A stretch of 64,000 nt of DNA from Cryomorpha sp963748925 (lineage in GTDB: Bacteria; Bacteroidota; Bacteroidia; Flavobacteriales_D; Cryomorphaceae): the NCBI GenBank assembly GCA_963748925.1, contig CAVVKG010000003.1, positions 186,001-250,000 on the forward strand, in the 5' to 3' direction. The notes below the pieces were generated by a model. That model did no database searches. It had not been told where the DNA came from and saw only the letters and a program-made list of their open reading frames with translations. Below are positions 9,850 to 17,457 of the stretch, in pieces; the stretch's first letter is position 1; every line of letters begins with the position of its first letter. The position numbers were made by a program, and so were the translations under genes.

Positions 9850-11373
9850 CTAATCTATCAAGACCTTATAAGTAGGGTCTTCCATCACGTTAATATCAAT
9901 AATCTCATCGGCATTAGCCAGCAGTTGCCTACAATCTTTGCTAAGGTGCTTTATGTGAACTGTTTTCCCAACTTTGTGATAGCGTTCTGTGATTTTATTG
10001 AGTGCTTCAATTGCACTCATGTCTACAACACGACTTTCTGCGAAATCGATTATTATTTCAGTAGGGTCATTTAATATATCAAACTTATCGTTGAAAGCCA
10101 TTACCGATCCAAAAAACAAAGGTCCATAGATTTCGTAATGTTTCGCACCATTTTCATCAATCCGCTTTCTGGCCCTGATTCTTTTTGCATTATCCCAGGC
10201 AAATACAAGTGCCGCAATGATTACACCTATTAATACAGCTAGTGCCAAATTGTGTAAGAATACAGTAACCAAAGTTACCATTACCATGACGAAAATATCT
10301 GATTTTGGCATTCGCCGAAAGGTGCGCAAACTGGCCCACTCGAAGGTACCAATTGAAACCATAATCATAAGTCCGGTGAGGGCGGCCATAGGTAATTGTT
10401 CAATGAGACTGGATCCAAACATGATAAAAACCAGGAGCATAAGGGCTGCGACGATTCCCGAAAGTCGCGCTCTGGCGCCATTTGATGTGTTAATAAGGCT
10501 TTGACCAATCATGGCACATCCACCCATTCCAGAAAATAAACCAGAAAGGATATTTGCTGTTCCCTGAGCGACTGCTTCTTTGTTTCCGCGGCCGCGGGTC
10601 TCAGTAATTTCGTCAACAATATTTAGTGTAAGCAAACTCTCAATAAGACCTACGCCGGCAACGATGGCAGCATAGGGAAATATTATTTTGAGTGTTTCAA
10701 ATTCCAGAGGTACCAGGGGAATATGAAAAGGAGGGAATGTACCCTGAATAGATGCAATATCCCCTACAGTTTTGGTGTCAATTCCAAAAAGCACAACAAT
10801 TCCGAAGATGCTTAAAATAGCTACCAGTGATGCCGGAATGGCTTTACTTATTTTGGGTAAACCATATATGATGAGCATGGTCAGTAAAACAAGACCCAGA
10901 AGAATATAAAGTGATGAACCTGTTAGCCAATTCCCATCCGAATCTTGAAATTGAGCCAGCTGCGACATGAAAATAATTACAGCAAGTCCATTTACAAAAC
11001 CAAAAATTACGGGGTGTGGCACCAGGCGCATCAGTTTTCCAAGTTTTAGAAATCCGGCAGTAATCTGTAGCAAGCCGGCAAGAATTACTGCGGCGAAAAC
11101 GTATTCTACCCCATAGTCTAATGCGAGTGACACGATAACCACAGCTACGGCACCGGTAGCTCCAGAAATCATTCCGGGTCGCCCCCCGAAAATGGAGGTA
11201 ATAAGTCCCATTACAAAGGCGGCATAAAGTCCTGTGAGCGGAGATAAACCCGCAATAAGAGCAAATGCTACAGCTTCCGGCACCAAGGCTAATGCTACGG
11301 TAAGTCCGGATAGAATCTCAGTTCGGTAGTTTACCTTTTGTGAAAAATCAAAGAAGTTTAGGTACTTTTTCAT
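9850..11373 (-). CDS. SulP (SLC26) family anion transporter with STAS domain
   Basis: A 507-residue inner-membrane transporter. It has an N-terminal domain of 10-14 membrane segments (GLTVALALVPEAVAFALIAG at residues 23-42 is the SulP signature region) and a C-terminal STAS domain from about residue 400. The STAS signature is IIIDFAESRVVDMSAIEAL, including the conserved serine loop. SulP proteins carry sulfate, bicarbonate or dicarboxylates; the substrate cannot be assigned here. No carbonic anhydrase or sulfur gene is adjacent. A weak -7-like box (TACCTTCG) lies at 11435-11442. Confidence 0.93.
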   Translation of the reverse strand: MKKYLNFFDFSQKVNYRTEILSGLTVALALVPEAVAFALIAGLSPLTGLYAAFVMGLITSIFGGRPGMISGATGAVAVVIVSLALDYGVEYVFAAVILAGLLQITAGFLKLGKLMRLVPHPVIFGFVNGLAVIIFMSQLAQFQDSDGNWLTGSSLYILLGLVLLTMLIIYGLPKISKAIPASLVAILSIFGIVVLFGIDTKTVGDIASIQGTFPPFHIPLVPLEFETLKIIFPYAAIVAGVGLIESLLTLNIVDEITETRGRGNKEAVAQGTANILSGLFSGMGGCAMIGQSLINTSNGARARLSGIVAALMLLVFIMFGSSLIEQLPMAALTGLMIMVSIGTFEWASLRTFRRMPKSDIFVMVMVTLVTVFLHNLALAVLIGVIIAALVFAWDNAKRIRARKRIDENGAKHYEIYGPLFFGSVMAFNDKFDILNDPTEIIIDFAESRVVDMSAIEALNKITERYHKVGKTVHIKHLSKDCRQLLANADEIIDINVMEDPTYKVLID

Positions 11374-11618
11374 ATTGAAATGCCAATTGGATGGGTGGCA
11401 GGGAAATTCATGAGCGCCACATTTTTAGAGCGCGCGAAGGTAAATATTTTTTTGAGAAGACCAGCTTGCAGCTCGGTACCCAAATTTATTTTGCTTTTTG
11501 AGATAGAGCCATTGTATACAATATAAAGGAATGCTTATTGTTGAGAATTGGTAATTTCGGATTTCAAACAAGCAGTATAAACATCCTTTTCACAAGGACA
11601 GAAAATAAAAATTAGGAA

Positions 11619-12704
11619 ATGAGCGGCAAAAAGGTAGTTATTCTTTCTATTGATGGAGGAGGAATTCGTGGTATTATTCCAGGAGTGATAATGGAGTACA
11701 TAGAAAGTGAGTTAAGGAAAAAAGAAGGTGACGATGTAAGAATAGCTGATTATTTTGATCTGGTGGCAGGGACCAGTACGGGTGGGATTCTTACCGGACT
11801 TTATTTAATGCCGGATGACCAGAACCCTTCACGACCAAAATACAACGCTTCTGATGCGGTAAACCTTTACTTCCTAAATGGGCCAAAGATTTTTGACCTT
11901 AATTTGTGGCGGAGGATAAATACTGTAGCCGGCCTGACAGATGAAAAATACGATGCCGATTATTTCGAAAAGGCTCTCCTGCGGTATTTCGGTGATTCGT
12001 TGCTTTCCGATTTGCTGAAGCCATCGCTTATCACCGCCTACGATATTGAAAAGCGTAAGGCAATATTCTTTACTTCGAAACAGGCAGGTGTCACACCCTT
12101 AAAGAATTTCAAAATGCGCGATGTGGTGAGAGCTACTGCTTCAGCTCCCACCTATTTTGAACCGCCTCTAATTTATTCGCAAAGCGGAACCGCCTACGCT
12201 TTAATTGACGGTGGACTTTATGCAAACAATCCTGCTTTATGTGCATACGCCGAAGCTCGGAAGATGAGTTTTAGCGCCCAGGGAAAAGCCAGCCATCCTT
12301 GTGGTGAGGATATGCTCATTATTAGTCTGGGATCAGGATCCAAGTCGATGGCTGAGAAAAAACCATATCCGTATAAAGAGTTCAAGGATGCTGGTAAAAT
12401 AAAGTGGATTCCTCCAGTGATCGATATCATGATGAGTGGAAATTCCGAAACAGTAGACTACCAGTTGATGCAGATTTATGATACATTATCTGATTCAAAT
12501 AAAAACGATTATCACCGCCTTGATCCCGGAATTGGTTTGGCAAGTCCGGATATGGATAATGCAAAACCTGAAAACATGGAAGCCCTTCGCCAGGCAGGAA
12601 AAGCCTTTGTGGCAGCGAATCAAGAGGAAATAGATTTGATAATCAGCAAACTAATAGCGCATAAAGCAGATAAAGGCGACATGAAACAAGAAGAAATCGT
12701 CTAA
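11619..12704 (+). CDS. Patatin-like phospholipase
   Basis: A 361-residue cytoplasmic lipid acyl hydrolase of the patatin family. The oxyanion-hole loop DGGGIRG is at residues 12-18, the nucleophile motif GTSTG at 51-55 (Ser53) and the catalytic Asp in IDGG at 196-199. There is no signal peptide or membrane segment. It stands alone. No cyclic-nucleotide synthase or other defence partner is adjacent, so I do not call it a CBASS effector. The likely role is phospholipid turnover. Confidence 0.93.
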   Translation: MSGKKVVILSIDGGGIRGIIPGVIMEYIESELRKKEGDDVRIADYFDLVAGTSTGGILTGLYLMPDDQNPSRPKYNASDAVNLYFLNGPKIFDLNLWRRINTVAGLTDEKYDADYFEKALLRYFGDSLLSDLLKPSLITAYDIEKRKAIFFTSKQAGVTPLKNFKMRDVVRATASAPTYFEPPLIYSQSGTAYALIDGGLYANNPALCAYAEARKMSFSAQGKASHPCGEDMLIISLGSGSKSMAEKKPYPYKEFKDAGKIKWIPPVIDIMMSGNSETVDYQLMQIYDTLSDSNKNDYHRLDPGIGLASPDMDNAKPENMEALRQAGKAFVAANQEEIDLIISKLIAHKADKGDMKQEEIV

Positions 12705-12856
12705 AAAACCCTATTTTGTTTGTCCTTCTTTCTACACTTCGATGTGTAATTGTTCCCCAAAAGATGGCTGAGCCGAAAATCTTGCATAATTTCAGTTATT
12801 GATCTAATATATTGACAATCATTTGGATGTGGTAGGTTTATCACGTGTTTAGGTGT

Positions 12857-12874
12857 TTGGTACGAATCTGGCAA
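12857..12874 (+). promoter_or_regulatory. Possible sigma54 (-24/-12) promoter of the csbD gene
   Basis: TTGGTACG (12857-12864), four bases, then TGGCA (12869-12873). The invariant GG and GC are exactly 10 bases apart, as RpoN requires. It differs from TTGGCACG-N4-TTGCA at one base in each half. It lies 51 bases before the csbD ATG. No good TAnnTTTG box was found in the same gap. Confidence 0.45.
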
Positions 12875-12924
12875 CTAGTATTATGAAAACATTTATTTAA
12901 TAACACACTTAAAACTATATAAAC

Positions 12925-13116
12925 ATGAGCTCTACTGAAGATAAAATGAAAGGAAACTGGAACCAGATAAAAGGAAAACTTAAGCAACAATATGGTGATC
13001 TTACCGATGACGATTTAACATATGTTGAAGGTAAGGAAGATGAGATGCTAGGAAAAATCCAGAAAAAAACAGGCGAGTCGAAGGATAAGATTAAAAATTA
13101 CATCGACAGCATTTAA
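12925..13116 (+). CDS. CsbD-family stress protein
   Basis: A 63-residue, highly charged hydrophilic protein with the CsbD signature: DKMKGNWNQIKGKLKQQYG at residues 6-24, then a DLTYVEGKEDEMLGKIQ segment. CsbD proteins are abundant general-stress proteins of unknown biochemistry. It is a single-gene unit, with a sigma54-like promoter upstream and a strong terminator downstream. That arrangement fits a stress-induced, highly expressed gene. Confidence 0.93.
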   Translation: MSSTEDKMKGNWNQIKGKLKQQYGDLTDDDLTYVEGKEDEMLGKIQKKTGESKDKIKNYIDSI

Positions 13117-13145
13117 GAATTGTTTTTTTATGAAGCAGTATAATT

Positions 13146-13175
13146 AAACCCGGTGCGAGAGCATTGGGTTTTTTT
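13146..13175 (+). terminator. Rho-independent terminator after csbD
   Basis: An 11-bp stem (13146-13156 with 13161-13171, including two G-U pairs) capped by a GAGA tetraloop and followed by a run of seven T, 30 bases after the csbD stop. Confidence 0.85.
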
Positions 13176-13255
13176 ATGCGCATTACTGAATATAGATTCT
13201 TGAGAATTATTCACTTCTCAGTTTTTAGATGAATTTCTTCGTAAATTCGTGGTCT

Positions 13256-14179
13256 ATGGCAATAAATATCGACAGAAACAGATACCAGAACCTCACGCGT
13301 ATGGAATTCCTGGCGCGGCAAGTTGTAGAGGGTTTTATCACCGGAATGCATAAGAGCCCCTTTCACGGTTTCTCTGTAGAGTTTGCGGAGCATCGCACAT
13401 ATAACACCGGGCAAAGTACACGTCATATTGATTGGAAGCTATTTGCGAGAACTGAAAAGCTGTTTGTAAAGCGATATGAGGAAGAGACTAATTTGCGGTG
13501 TCGAATTCTCCTTGATACTTCTGCATCTATGCGTTATCCGGAGCCAAAGGGCGACGACAAACATAGCAAACTTACTTTTGCGGTATATGCAGCTGCGGCC
13601 TTAACAGAAATGATGAGACGCCAGCGCGATGCAGTGGGGTTAACGACATTCGCTGAATCTGTTGAATTTCACTCTCCCGCCAAATCGACTATGGCTCATC
13701 ATAAATTTCTTTTCACGGAGATGGAAAAGTATATTAATGCTGATGATGAAACCAGAAAAACGTCAGCCGTAGATGCCATGCACCAAATTGCTGAACGCAT
13801 TCATCGCAGATCGCTCATCGTAGTTTTGAGCGATATGTTTGATAATTCTGATAAGCAAGATGAACTTTTTTCTGCCCTCCAGCGGTTAAAATTTAATAAG
13901 CATGAAGTCATCTTATTTCACATAACAGACAAGTCTACCGAGCTTAATTTTGAATTTGAAAACAGACCTTACACTTTTGTGGATACCGAGACGGGTGAGC
14001 AGGTAAAAGCGCATCCAAATGAAATAAGAGACACCTATCTTGCTCAAATGGATGGGTTTATGCACGAGCTAAGCATTAAATGTGGACAATATGGTATTGA
14101 CTTTGTGCCTGCCGATATTTCAGACGGATTCAATGACGTGCTTCTTAAATACATGATAAAGCGAAAAAAACTTTTTTGA
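13256..14179 (+). CDS. DUF58 (vWA-like) protein
   Basis: A 307-residue DUF58 protein. The core signature runs from HRTYNTGQSTRHIDWK (residues 46-61) to ARTEKLFVKRYEEE (64-77). It is followed by the MIDAS-like DTSASM at 87-92 of a von Willebrand A fold. DUF58 proteins usually pair with a MoxR AAA+ ATPase; none is adjacent here, so the gene acts alone or with a distant partner. The ATG at 13256 is chosen over an upstream in-frame start. A -7-like box (TAAATTCG, 13242-13249) ends only 6 bases before it, which would leave almost no leader. Confidence 0.85.
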   Translation: MAINIDRNRYQNLTRMEFLARQVVEGFITGMHKSPFHGFSVEFAEHRTYNTGQSTRHIDWKLFARTEKLFVKRYEEETNLRCRILLDTSASMRYPEPKGDDKHSKLTFAVYAAAALTEMMRRQRDAVGLTTFAESVEFHSPAKSTMAHHKFLFTEMEKYINADDETRKTSAVDAMHQIAERIHRRSLIVVLSDMFDNSDKQDELFSALQRLKFNKHEVILFHITDKSTELNFEFENRPYTFVDTETGEQVKAHPNEIRDTYLAQMDGFMHELSIKCGQYGIDFVPADISDGFNDVLLKYMIKRKKLF

Positions 14180-14271
14180 TTTACTTCTTTTAAAATGAGG
14201 GTCTTGCAAGAGTTAAAAATCCATAGTGAGTGAACGAAATTATTTTTTTCAATGTTTTTTCCCGAAATTCT

Positions 14272-14301
14272 TTTGGACAATCAAAATTTCGTTTACTTTT
14301 G
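14272..14301 (+). promoter_or_regulatory. tRNA-Asp promoter
   Basis: TTTG at 14272-14275, 18 bases, then TACTTTTG at 14294-14301. This is a textbook Bacteroidetes housekeeping promoter, about 33 bases before the mature tRNA. Confidence 0.75.
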
Positions 14302-14334
14302 CCACCGCTTCGATAAGGAGTACAACTTATACCA

Positions 14335-14408
14335 GGTCCGGTAGTTCAGTTGGTTAGAATGCCTGCCTGTCACGCAGGAGGTCGCGAGTTCGAGTCTCGT
14401 CCGGACCG
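14335..14408 (+). tRNA. tRNA-Asp (anticodon GTC)
   Basis: 74 nt with a 7-bp acceptor stem (GGTCCGG with CCGGACC), a D-arm, a CCTGC/GCAGG anticodon stem enclosing CTGTCAC (anticodon GTC), the T-loop TTCGAGT and discriminator G. CCA is not encoded (GCA follows). The last 14 nt belong to a 59-bp repeat that recurs 378 bp downstream. Confidence 0.97.
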
Positions 14409-14413
14409 CAAAG

Positions 14414-14437
14414 AGCCACCCTTGAGGTGGCTTTTTT
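14414..14437 (+). terminator. Terminator of tRNA-Asp (inside the repeat)
   Basis: AGCCACC/GGTGGCT stem with loop CTTGA followed by six T, six bases after the tRNA. Confidence 0.85.
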
Positions 14438-14453
14438 GCTTTTGGTAAGTTTG
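14422..14453 (+). promoter_or_regulatory. Possible promoter of the GIY-YIG gene, carried by the repeat
   Basis: TTG (14422-14424), 21 bases, then a perfect -7 box TAAGTTTG (14446-14453). The box ends three bases before the ATG at 14457, so the message would be leaderless or nearly so. It overlaps the tRNA terminator. Confidence 0.45.
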
Positions 14454-14456
14454 TAT

Positions 14457-14756
14457 ATGTATTTCACCTACATCCTTTATTCAAATAAGTTAGACCTTTT
14501 CTATCGGGGTCACACGAGTAATGTCTCAGAACGTTTCGAACGTCACAATAATGGAATGGAGCTTTTTACCCGAAAAGGAGTTCCCTGGAAATTACTTTGG
14601 TATACTGTTAAGGCTAGTAAATCTGAAGCTTTTCGTCTGGAGTTGAAGCTGAAAAATTTGTCTCAAAAGAAATTGATAGCATTTATGCTTAAACATGAGA
14701 GCGATATTTCGAGCCCTGACGCATTGCTTTATTTAAAGCAATGGTCAGGATGCTGA
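14457..14756 (+). CDS. Small GIY-YIG nuclease between tRNA-end repeats
   Basis: A 99-residue single-domain GIY-YIG endonuclease of the UPF0213/YhbQ-like type common in Bacteroidetes. The GIY-like TYI is at residues 4-6 and the YIG-like YRG at 16-18 (Ile replaced by Arg). SERFERHNN at 24-32 gives the basic catalytic helix, and Glu57 in SEAFRLE is the likely metal ligand. The longer open frame from 14427 begins inside the tRNA terminator and is rejected. The gene lies entirely between the two 59-bp repeats, and its last codons form a long palindrome. The arrangement suggests a minimal mobile or homing unit that targets the tRNA 3' end. No integrase or transposase is present. Confidence 0.85.
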   Translation: MYFTYILYSNKLDLFYRGHTSNVSERFERHNNGMELFTRKGVPWKLLWYTVKASKSEAFRLELKLKNLSQKKLIAFMLKHESDISSPDALLYLKQWSGC

Positions 14757-14774
14757 CCCTTTTGCGTCAGCATC
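14715..14774 (+). repeat. Two consecutive inverted repeats at the right end of the GIY-YIG unit
   Basis: First, CCTGAC plus CATTGCTTTA pairs with TAAAGCAATG plus GTCAGG (14715-14749; 16 bp with one bulged G and a 2-base loop), overlapping the 3' end of the nuclease gene. Next, GATGCTGAC pairs with GTCAGCATC (14749-14757 and 14766-14774; 9 bp). It touches the first two bases of the right 59-bp repeat. Confidence 0.85.
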
Positions 14775-14831
14775 TCGTCCGGACCGCAAAGAGCCACCCT
14801 TGAGGTGGCTTTTTTGCTTTTGGTAAGTTTG
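14773..14831 (+). repeat. 59-bp direct repeat, right copy
   Basis: A perfect copy of 14395-14453. It supplies a terminator for the GIY-YIG gene and repeats the tRNA 3' end without any 5' part, so it cannot form a second tRNA. Confidence 0.97.
14792..14815 (+). terminator. Duplicated terminator after the GIY-YIG gene
   Basis: The same AGCCACC/GGTGGCT hairpin and T-run as at 14414-14437, shifted by 378 bases. Confidence 0.8.
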
Positions 14832-15177
14832 GTTCTAACAAATGTCGAATAACAGTTTAATCTACATTTCTTAAAAGCATAAGAAAACCTGACAAGTGTG
14901 AAACTCCAAAGAATAACGTTGACCTACAATTTCTCAAATACCAAAAAAAACTTCAAGAATAAAAGCAACCATTTTTAAAACCAACGTATTGTACTTAGCG
15001 GTGCGTTCTATTTATTTATTATTCGCACCAGCCTTAATAGAATTTCTAACAAAGTAAACACAAAGTCAAATGTTCAAAGTGAATTTAAATATCAAACCAA
15101 TTTCAAATCCGCGATTTGAGATAGGTGCGCTTTGGCCACTTTCTTCTTTGTAGTATATCACATACGCAAGAGCATTT

Positions 15178-15211
15178 AAAGTCCGAGGCACAAACGCTTC
15201 GGACTTTTTTT
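15178..15211 (+). terminator. Orphan rho-independent terminator
   Basis: AAAGTCCGA (15178-15186) pairs with TCGGACTTT (15199-15207), followed by a T-run. The nearest plus-strand gene ends 420 bases upstream behind its own terminator, so an unannotated short transcript may end here. Confidence 0.7.
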
Positions 15212-15404
15212 ATGCTTTTTAGCCAATTTCTGGAACGTCTTCACATTTTAATTTTTTTCTAACCTCTCTATCGTGCGCTATGATCTAGCCTACGGTAAAA
15301 TAAACCCAGCGCTAATATGAAATATACAAAGCTCAAAATCGGGTTCAGATTATAAAATTTTCTGGGCTCAAACAACAATTAAAAATTAGACAAAATGTTG
15401 AAAA

Positions 15405-16079
15405 ATGAGACCAGCACATTTAAAAGAAAAACGAGAAAAGCAGGTTCGTCAAATTTGGAGGGAGCAGCGAAAAATACGTAATGAAATCCGCGCTCTACCC
15501 GAAATCAAATTAGACAAACCAATAAGGCATGGGTGGTATAAAGAAATTGTACTAACGGAAAATCTCGATCGCTACAAAACAAAAAAAGCAATTGAAGAGA
15601 TATTCCATAAGCTCGACACTTATTGTTGGGGTAGAACAAAGAAGCAATGCGATAAACTTTGGAATGATCAACGATCCAGAAGTTTTATTTACAGAGATGT
15701 ACCAACAATTAGCAAGAAGCAATTTAATGAACTGAGCGAAAAATCTCAGCTGCTCTGTACCCCATTTCAGTATCGTGAATATAAAAAGTGGTTAATCCGA
15801 TTTTATATCCGCATACCTAAGAATGCCTATAGAATTAAACATTCAAGGGCTTATATAACGCATATTAAAATGATTGATCCTGATCTGATTAGCCGAGAAT
15901 CATTTTTAGAGCAGAGTCTACTAAAGCCCGGAATGTATGGCATTAGCAACAGAAGTTTCAAAGACTTTTGGTCTATCGCCAAAACTAAAAAATTAAGAAT
16001 TAGCTCAAAGCAGGAGCTCAGAAAATATAAGAATGCATCTGCGGAAAGTGCGAAAAGAGAATTATGGGAAAAAAACTAA
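15405..16079 (+). CDS. Uncharacterised basic protein in the RtcB-PrfH operon
   Basis: A 224-residue hydrophilic protein I cannot assign to a family. It is rich in Lys and Arg throughout, opens with a charged helix (HLKEKREKQVRQIWREQRK, residues 5-23), and contains several Trp and Tyr residues (CWGRTKKQCDKLW near 73-85). It has no signal peptide or membrane segment. Its last 16 bases overlap the start of rtcB, so the two are translationally coupled. Basic charge plus coupling to an RNA ligase suggests an RNA- or ribosome-binding accessory; that is inference only. Confidence 0.75.
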   Translation: MRPAHLKEKREKQVRQIWREQRKIRNEIRALPEIKLDKPIRHGWYKEIVLTENLDRYKTKKAIEEIFHKLDTYCWGRTKKQCDKLWNDQRSRSFIYRDVPTISKKQFNELSEKSQLLCTPFQYREYKKWLIRFYIRIPKNAYRIKHSRAYITHIKMIDPDLISRESFLEQSLLKPGMYGISNRSFKDFWSIAKTKKLRISSKQELRKYKNASAESAKRELWEKN

Positions 16080-17455
16080 AAGGAAAAGACCTAATAAAAT
16101 TAGGCTTTCCTCAGACCAATGCGGTGAATATTGCCCTTGGGCAAATAAACCGATATATGAAAAAACAAAGCAGAGAGAAGAATTTGGCGGAAGCCAAGTT
16201 GGTACTTAACACCCCAGAAACATACATGCAAGATGCTATTTGGGGTAAAGTTGCCGAAGCCTTAATAAAACCGGTGGAAGTAAAAATGAATCAATTAAAG
16301 TCGGTGCGATCGCCTCATACAGTCTTTGGTGAAGCGGAAATTGATAGTGATGCTAAATATCAAATGTACAATGCTTTAAAGTTGCCCGTATCGGTTGCAG
16401 GTGCATTAATGCCCGATGCGCACTCTGGCTATGGCTTGCCTATAGGTGGCGTGCTTGCTACAGATAATGCGGTGATTCCCTATGGTGTTGGAGTTGATAT
16501 TGGCTGTAGAATGGCGTTGTCTATTTTCCCGATTAATAGCTCTTATTTATTGGGTAGAAAAGATCAGTTCAAAAATATCCTTGCCGATCACACTAAGTTT
16601 GGAATGTATGAAACGCATAATATAAAACACGATCACGAAATTTTTTCGCGATCAGAGTTTCAAGACATTATCTTATTAAAGCAGCTTAAAACTAAAGCGT
16701 ATAAGCAGCTTGGAACCTCAGGCGGTGGCAATCACTTTGTTGAATTTGGATTGGTGAATATTACCGATCCAAGGAATGAATGGTCTTTGCCTGTAGGCGA
16801 TTACATTGGCCTTTTGTCGCATAGTGGCTCGCGTGGGCTGGGAGCGAATATTGCAAAGCAGTATACGTATTTGGCAACCAAGCAATGCCCGCTTCCAAGG
16901 CAAGTGCAACATTTGGCATGGTTAGATCTCAATACCCACGACGGACAGGAATATTGGTTAGCAATGAATCTTGCCGGTGATTATGCCAAAGCCTGTCACG
17001 ACAATATCCATGCTCGAATCAGTAAAATTCTGGGTACCAAAACGATTGCCAAGGTTGAAAATCACCACAATTTTGCCTGGAAAGAATTGGTGAATGGAGT
17101 GGAAAGAATAGTGCATAGAAAAGGTGCGACGCCCGCAGCAAAAGGTGAGTTGGGAATTATTCCCGGCTCTATGACTGCGCCCGGATTTATCGTGCGAGGT
17201 CTTGGAAATGAGGCGAGTTTACAATCTGCATCTCACGGTGCCGGTAGGAGGTTTTCTAGGAATGTTTGTAAAAACACATTTACCAAAAGTGCTATCAAAG
17301 CTGAGCTCAAAATCGCTGGTGTAGAGTTGATCGGCGGTGGAGTAGATGAGGCGCCGATGGCATATAAAGACATTCAAAAGGTAATGGAAAATCAAAAAGA
17401 TTTGGTAGAAGTGGTGGGCACTTTTACCCCAAAAATTGTAAGAATGGATAAATAA
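16064..17455 (+). CDS. rtcB: RtcB 3'-phosphate RNA ligase
   Basis: A 463-residue GTP-dependent RNA ligase joining 3'-phosphate (or cyclic phosphate) and 5'-hydroxyl ends, used in RNA repair. Metal and active-site motifs are present: PDAHSGYGLPIGG near residues 124-136, GVDIGCRM at 143-150 (Asp145, Cys148), GGGNHF near 225, ENHHNFAW near 330, and SHGAGR at 390-395 (His391 is the likely guanylylated residue). Length is normal for the family. It overlaps the upstream gene by 16 bases and is followed after 2 bases by prfH. That pairing marks the RtcB2-type repair module rather than a tRNA-splicing role. Confidence 0.96.
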   Translation: MGKKLKGKDLIKLGFPQTNAVNIALGQINRYMKKQSREKNLAEAKLVLNTPETYMQDAIWGKVAEALIKPVEVKMNQLKSVRSPHTVFGEAEIDSDAKYQMYNALKLPVSVAGALMPDAHSGYGLPIGGVLATDNAVIPYGVGVDIGCRMALSIFPINSSYLLGRKDQFKNILADHTKFGMYETHNIKHDHEIFSRSEFQDIILLKQLKTKAYKQLGTSGGGNHFVEFGLVNITDPRNEWSLPVGDYIGLLSHSGSRGLGANIAKQYTYLATKQCPLPRQVQHLAWLDLNTHDGQEYWLAMNLAGDYAKACHDNIHARISKILGTKTIAKVENHHNFAWKELVNGVERIVHRKGATPAAKGELGIIPGSMTAPGFIVRGLGNEASLQSASHGAGRRFSRNVCKNTFTKSAIKAELKIAGVELIGGGVDEAPMAYKDIQKVMENQKDLVEVVGTFTPKIVRMDK

Positions 17456-17457
17456 TA

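Larger units (their letters stand above)
14395..14453 (+). repeat. 59-bp direct repeat, left copy (tRNA 3' end, terminator and -7 box)
   Basis: This copy is identical over 59 bases to 14773-14831. It contains the 3' strand of the T-stem, the 3' acceptor strand and discriminator of tRNA-Asp, the tRNA terminator, and TAAGTTTG at its right end. Identity stops sharply on both sides. Confidence 0.97.
14757..15404. other. 648-bp gap between the GIY-YIG gene and the RtcB operon
   Basis: No protein gene seen. It holds the right palindrome and the right 59-bp repeat (14773-14831), a GGTGCG/CGCACC inverted pair with an 18-base loop near 15000-15030, and an orphan terminator (15178-15211). The last 190 bases lead to the RtcB operon; no strong promoter box was recognised there. 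Confidence 0.6.

Noticed and set aside
11619..12704. Patatin as a CBASS defence effector
   Set aside because: No cyclic-nucleotide synthase, Cap2/Cap3 or other defence gene is adjacent, and the protein looks like a stand-alone patatin.
14773..14831. A second tRNA gene at the right repeat
   Set aside because: Only the 3' end of tRNA-Asp is present; the D-arm, anticodon arm and 5' acceptor strand are missing.
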